Both the position numbers and the translations under genes were made by a program. A stretch of 64,000 nucleotides of DNA from CAUZWH01 sp965224275 (GTDB lineage: Bacteria; Pseudomonadota; Alphaproteobacteria; SHVV01). Below, piece after piece: positions 62,006-64,000 of this stretch. The stretch covers positions 496,001 through 560,000 of the forward strand of contig CBDCYR010000005.1 in NCBI GenBank assembly GCA_965224275.1, read 5' to 3'. The notes beneath the pieces were generated by a model. The model made no database searches, was not told the origin of the DNA, and worked only from the letters and a program-made list of their open reading frames with translations. The first letter of the stretch is position 1. Each line of letters starts with the position of its first letter.

Positions 62006-63244
62006 ATGGCGAGTTTACTTCTGCTGATCCCAACCACGTCCTACCGGACGACCGACTTCATGGCTGCGGCGCAACAACTGGGCGTCGACGTCGTCGTCGG
62101 ATCGGATCAACGACAGGCGCTCGAAAAGCACGCGAAGCGCGGCACCTTCCTCGTGAATTTCAAGCAAATCGAGCGGGGCGTCCAGCAAGTACTCGATTAC
62201 GCCCAGACGCGGCCGTTCGCGGCGATTCTATCCGTCGACGATGGCGCATCTGCAGTTGCGGCCCAGGCAGCTAAGCAGTTAGGGCTCAAACACAATCCTC
62301 CCGCTGCGGTCGAGATCGCCCGCAATAAGTATCGCTTTCGCCAAGCGCTACGTAAGTCGGGTCTGCCGACGCCAGAGTTTCGCTTATTGCCAACCGAGCA
62401 GGATGCCGGGGGGGTTGCACACGAGATGAATTACCCGTGCGTTCTCAAGCCGCTGACGCTCACCATGAGCCGCGGCGTCATTCGCGTCGACAATCCACAA
62501 GAGTTCGCGACCGCGTTTCAACGCGTGAAGAACATCATCGAACAGGCCGATGCCGCAACACCGGGCGAGGCGGCGGATCACATTATGGTCGAGGATTACA
62601 TTCCCGGAACCGAGATAGCCGTCGAGGGTTTGCTCGATAACGGGCGGCTCAAGGTTCTGGCCGTGTTCGATAAACCAGATCCGCTCGAAGGTCCGTACTT
62701 CGAGGAGACCATCTACGTTACACCGTCTCGCCTGCCGAAAAGACGCCAGCACGATATCGCCGACGCCGTCCAGCGCGCGGTTGACGCGGTCGGCTTACGC
62801 GACGGCCCGCTTCATGCAGACATCCGCATCGATGACAACGTCGAATGGGTGATCGAAACCGATGCCCGATCGATTGGCGGCCAATGCGGCCGTTCGCTGC
62901 GGTTTGGGGCAGGCATGCGGCTCGAAGAGCTTCTCCTGCGCCATGCTCTGGCGCTCCCGATAGCCGACCTTGAACGCGAGCGGGACTCAGGTGGGGTCTT
63001 AATGATCCCCATTCCTAGCGGTGGCATTCTCAGCGAGATCCGTGGGATTGAAGAGGCGCGAGCGGTAACCGGTATTGAAGAGGTCAATGTGACGATACCA
63101 ATCTCCCAAAATGTCGTGCCACTGCCTGAAGGCGGACGCTATCTCGGTTTTGTCCTCGCCCGCGGAGACCGCCCTGAACGCGTCGAGCAGGCGTTGCGCG
63201 ACGCCCATGAGCAGCTTGAATTTGTGATCGAGCCCGAACATTAG
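62006..63244 (+). CDS. ATP-grasp ligase-like protein
   Basis: 412 residues. N-terminal Rossmann-like part (LLIPTTSYRTTDFMAAAQQLG), then NKYRFRQALRKSGLPTPEF, the ATP-lid PCVLKPLTLTMSRGVIRVDN, EDYIPGTEIAVEGLLDNG, and the Mg/ATP-binding HADIRIDDNVEWVIETDARSIGG. It belongs to the D-Ala-D-Ala ligase/PurK/carbamoyl-phosphate-like ATP-grasp superfamily, which joins a carboxylate (as acyl phosphate) to an amine or thiol. Substrates unknown. The gene starts 35 bp after nfuA and ends about 200 bp before the regulator gene. Confidence 0.87.
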   Translation: MASLLLLIPTTSYRTTDFMAAAQQLGVDVVVGSDQRQALEKHAKRGTFLVNFKQIERGVQQVLDYAQTRPFAAILSVDDGASAVAAQAAKQLGLKHNPPAAVEIARNKYRFRQALRKSGLPTPEFRLLPTEQDAGGVAHEMNYPCVLKPLTLTMSRGVIRVDNPQEFATAFQRVKNIIEQADAATPGEAADHIMVEDYIPGTEIAVEGLLDNGRLKVLAVFDKPDPLEGPYFEETIYVTPSRLPKRRQHDIADAVQRAVDAVGLRDGPLHADIRIDDNVEWVIETDARSIGGQCGRSLRFGAGMRLEELLLRHALALPIADLERERDSGGVLMIPIPSGGILSEIRGIEEARAVTGIEEVNVTIPISQNVVPLPEGGRYLGFVLARGDRPERVEQALRDAHEQLEFVIEPEH

Positions 63245-63303
63245 GTCATCAACTATAATCTGAAGCGCCTACAGAGCGCAGCGGCGGACCGCACCAAGTA
63301 TTT

Positions 63304-63342
63304 CAGTCACATCTCAGTCAATATTTAGTCAACACACAGTAA
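63304..63342. promoter_or_regulatory. Four helically phased CAGTCA-type hexamers
   Basis: CAGTCA (63304), CAGTCA (63315), TAGTCA (63326) and CAGTAA (63337) occur at exact 11-bp steps, all in the same orientation and thus on one face of the helix. They lie in the 199-bp gap upstream of the FixJ-like regulator gene and may be a cooperative binding site. Confidence 0.6.
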
Positions 63343-63443
63343 AAGGGAATCCCCAATCTCTCTTGACGCTCAGCGCACGACGGACCCGGAAGTCGTGGCG
63401 GCTGATACGCGTTGGAAACACCGAAGGCGTCGGGAATACGGCT

Positions 63444-64000
63444 ATGGAACCCGATTCGAATGCCATTGTTTACGTCGTTGATGACGACGATGGCGGTCGC
63501 AGCTCACTCGAATACCTCATCGCATCGATCGGGCTGAAGACCCTATCGTTCGCTGATCCCAGTACGTTTCTCGCGCAATTTGACGACGAGACGATCGGCT
63601 GCGTGGTGCTTGATATGCGGTTGCCCGGAGCGAGCGGGCTGGAGCTGCTTCGCAAGCTGCAACAACGCACAGCGAAAATGCCCGTCATCATGATCTCCGC
63701 CTACGCTGATGTGCGAGACGCGGTGAAAGCCATGAAGGGTGGGGCGTACGACTTCTTTGAGAAGCCTCTCAATGACCAGGAGATACTGAGCTGCGTTCAG
63801 CAGTCCATCGTCGACCATCGTGCAATCCGGGGGGTCGAGAAGAAGTGCGGCGAAATTCGGTCCCGTTTTGATTCGCTTACCGAGCGCGAGCGTGAGGTCC
63901 TGGATCACCTCATCGATGGTGAGCGAAACAAGGAAATCGCCCACCGGATGCGCATCAGCACCAAAACAGTCGAAGCCTATCGCTCGAGTTTGATGAAAAA
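63444..64000 (+). CDS. FixJ/NarL-type response regulator, 3' end beyond window
   Basis: 185 residues visible. Receiver domain: acidic pocket VYVVDDDDG, phospho-acceptor Asp in CVVLDMRLPGASG, switch residues in MISAYADVRDAVKAMKGGAYDFFEKPL. The LuxR-type DNA-binding domain begins SLTEREREVLDHLIDGERNKEIAHRMRISTKTVEAYRSSLM and runs off the window. The TodT/FixJ subgroup is phosphorylated by PAS-containing histidine kinases; whether it pairs with the kinase at 15.5 kb or with one beyond the window cannot be told. Confidence 0.92.
   Translation, partial: MEPDSNAIVYVVDDDDGGRSSLEYLIASIGLKTLSFADPSTFLAQFDDETIGCVVLDMRLPGASGLELLRKLQQRTAKMPVIMISAYADVRDAVKAMKGGAYDFFEKPLNDQEILSCVQQSIVDHRAIRGVEKKCGEIRSRFDSLTEREREVLDHLIDGERNKEIAHRMRISTKTVEAYRSSLMK

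Overview
The window looks like chromosomal DNA of a free-living alphaproteobacterium (Rhodospirillales/Hyphomicrobiales-like). This is an inference from the high GC content, a FixJ-type regulator, a hopanoid-type radical SAM protein, aerobic-type cobalamin genes (cobK, cobQ), dispersed CCCTCTCCC-type palindromes, and many atypical oxidases and amidohydrolases. No rRNA, tRNA, CRISPR array, transposase or phage structural gene was recognised. The only tract of clearly different (lower-GC) composition is about 56.1-58.4 kb.

Layout. 0-3.8 kb: the end of a metallo-amidohydrolase, an alpha/beta hydrolase flanked by repeats, a higBA toxin-antitoxin pair (higB frameshifted), TfoX-N, cupin and luciferase-like genes. 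3.9-6.3 kb (+): class IV aminotransferase, SDR, and the first of four heme-oxygenase-like diiron oxidase (HDO/CADD/PqqC-type) genes. 15.2-6.4 kb (-): VOC, RidA, amidohydrolase, Rieske ferredoxin, NMT1-type binding protein, HyuB-like, AhpD-like and amidase genes. 15.5-25.4 kb: hybrid histidine kinase, two near-identical Rieske oxygenases, gamma-glutamyltransferase, desaturase, Sel1 protein, and a nitrile hydratase beta-N/alpha fusion. 25.5-31.6 kb (+): phthalate-dioxygenase-type oxygenase, NTF2-like protein, PPOX-ferredoxin-reductase fusion, acyl-CoA synthetase, TSUP transporter.

31.6-40.4 kb (-): hyuA-hyuB, a three-part ABC transporter, RidA and an extradiol-type VOC protein. Divergent from it, 40.5-44.9 kb (+): HDO 2 and a three-subunit molybdenum hydroxylase. 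52.1-45.0 kb (-): HDO 4, ornithine-cyclodeaminase-like, M20 carbamoylase-like, a dihydroorotase/allantoinase-like protein with a degenerate metal site, an Asp/Glu-racemase-family isomerase, TSUP and HDO 3. 52.2-64 kb: radical SAM, isochorismatase, DUF72, cobK, a low-GC insertion that seems to have truncated cobB, cobQ, an ArsR pair with tandem operators, nfuA (internally duplicated), ATP-grasp, and a FixJ-like regulator cut by the window end.

How it fits together (inference): most of the window encodes uptake, oxidation and ring or amide opening of nitrogen-containing small molecules (nitriles/amides, cyclic ureides or lactams, N-heteroaromatics), with HDO enzymes repeatedly embedded in these operons. 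At least nine genes are broken by small indels or duplications. This means either an error-rich assembly or active gene decay, so the disrupted genes are reported with the reconstructed reading.
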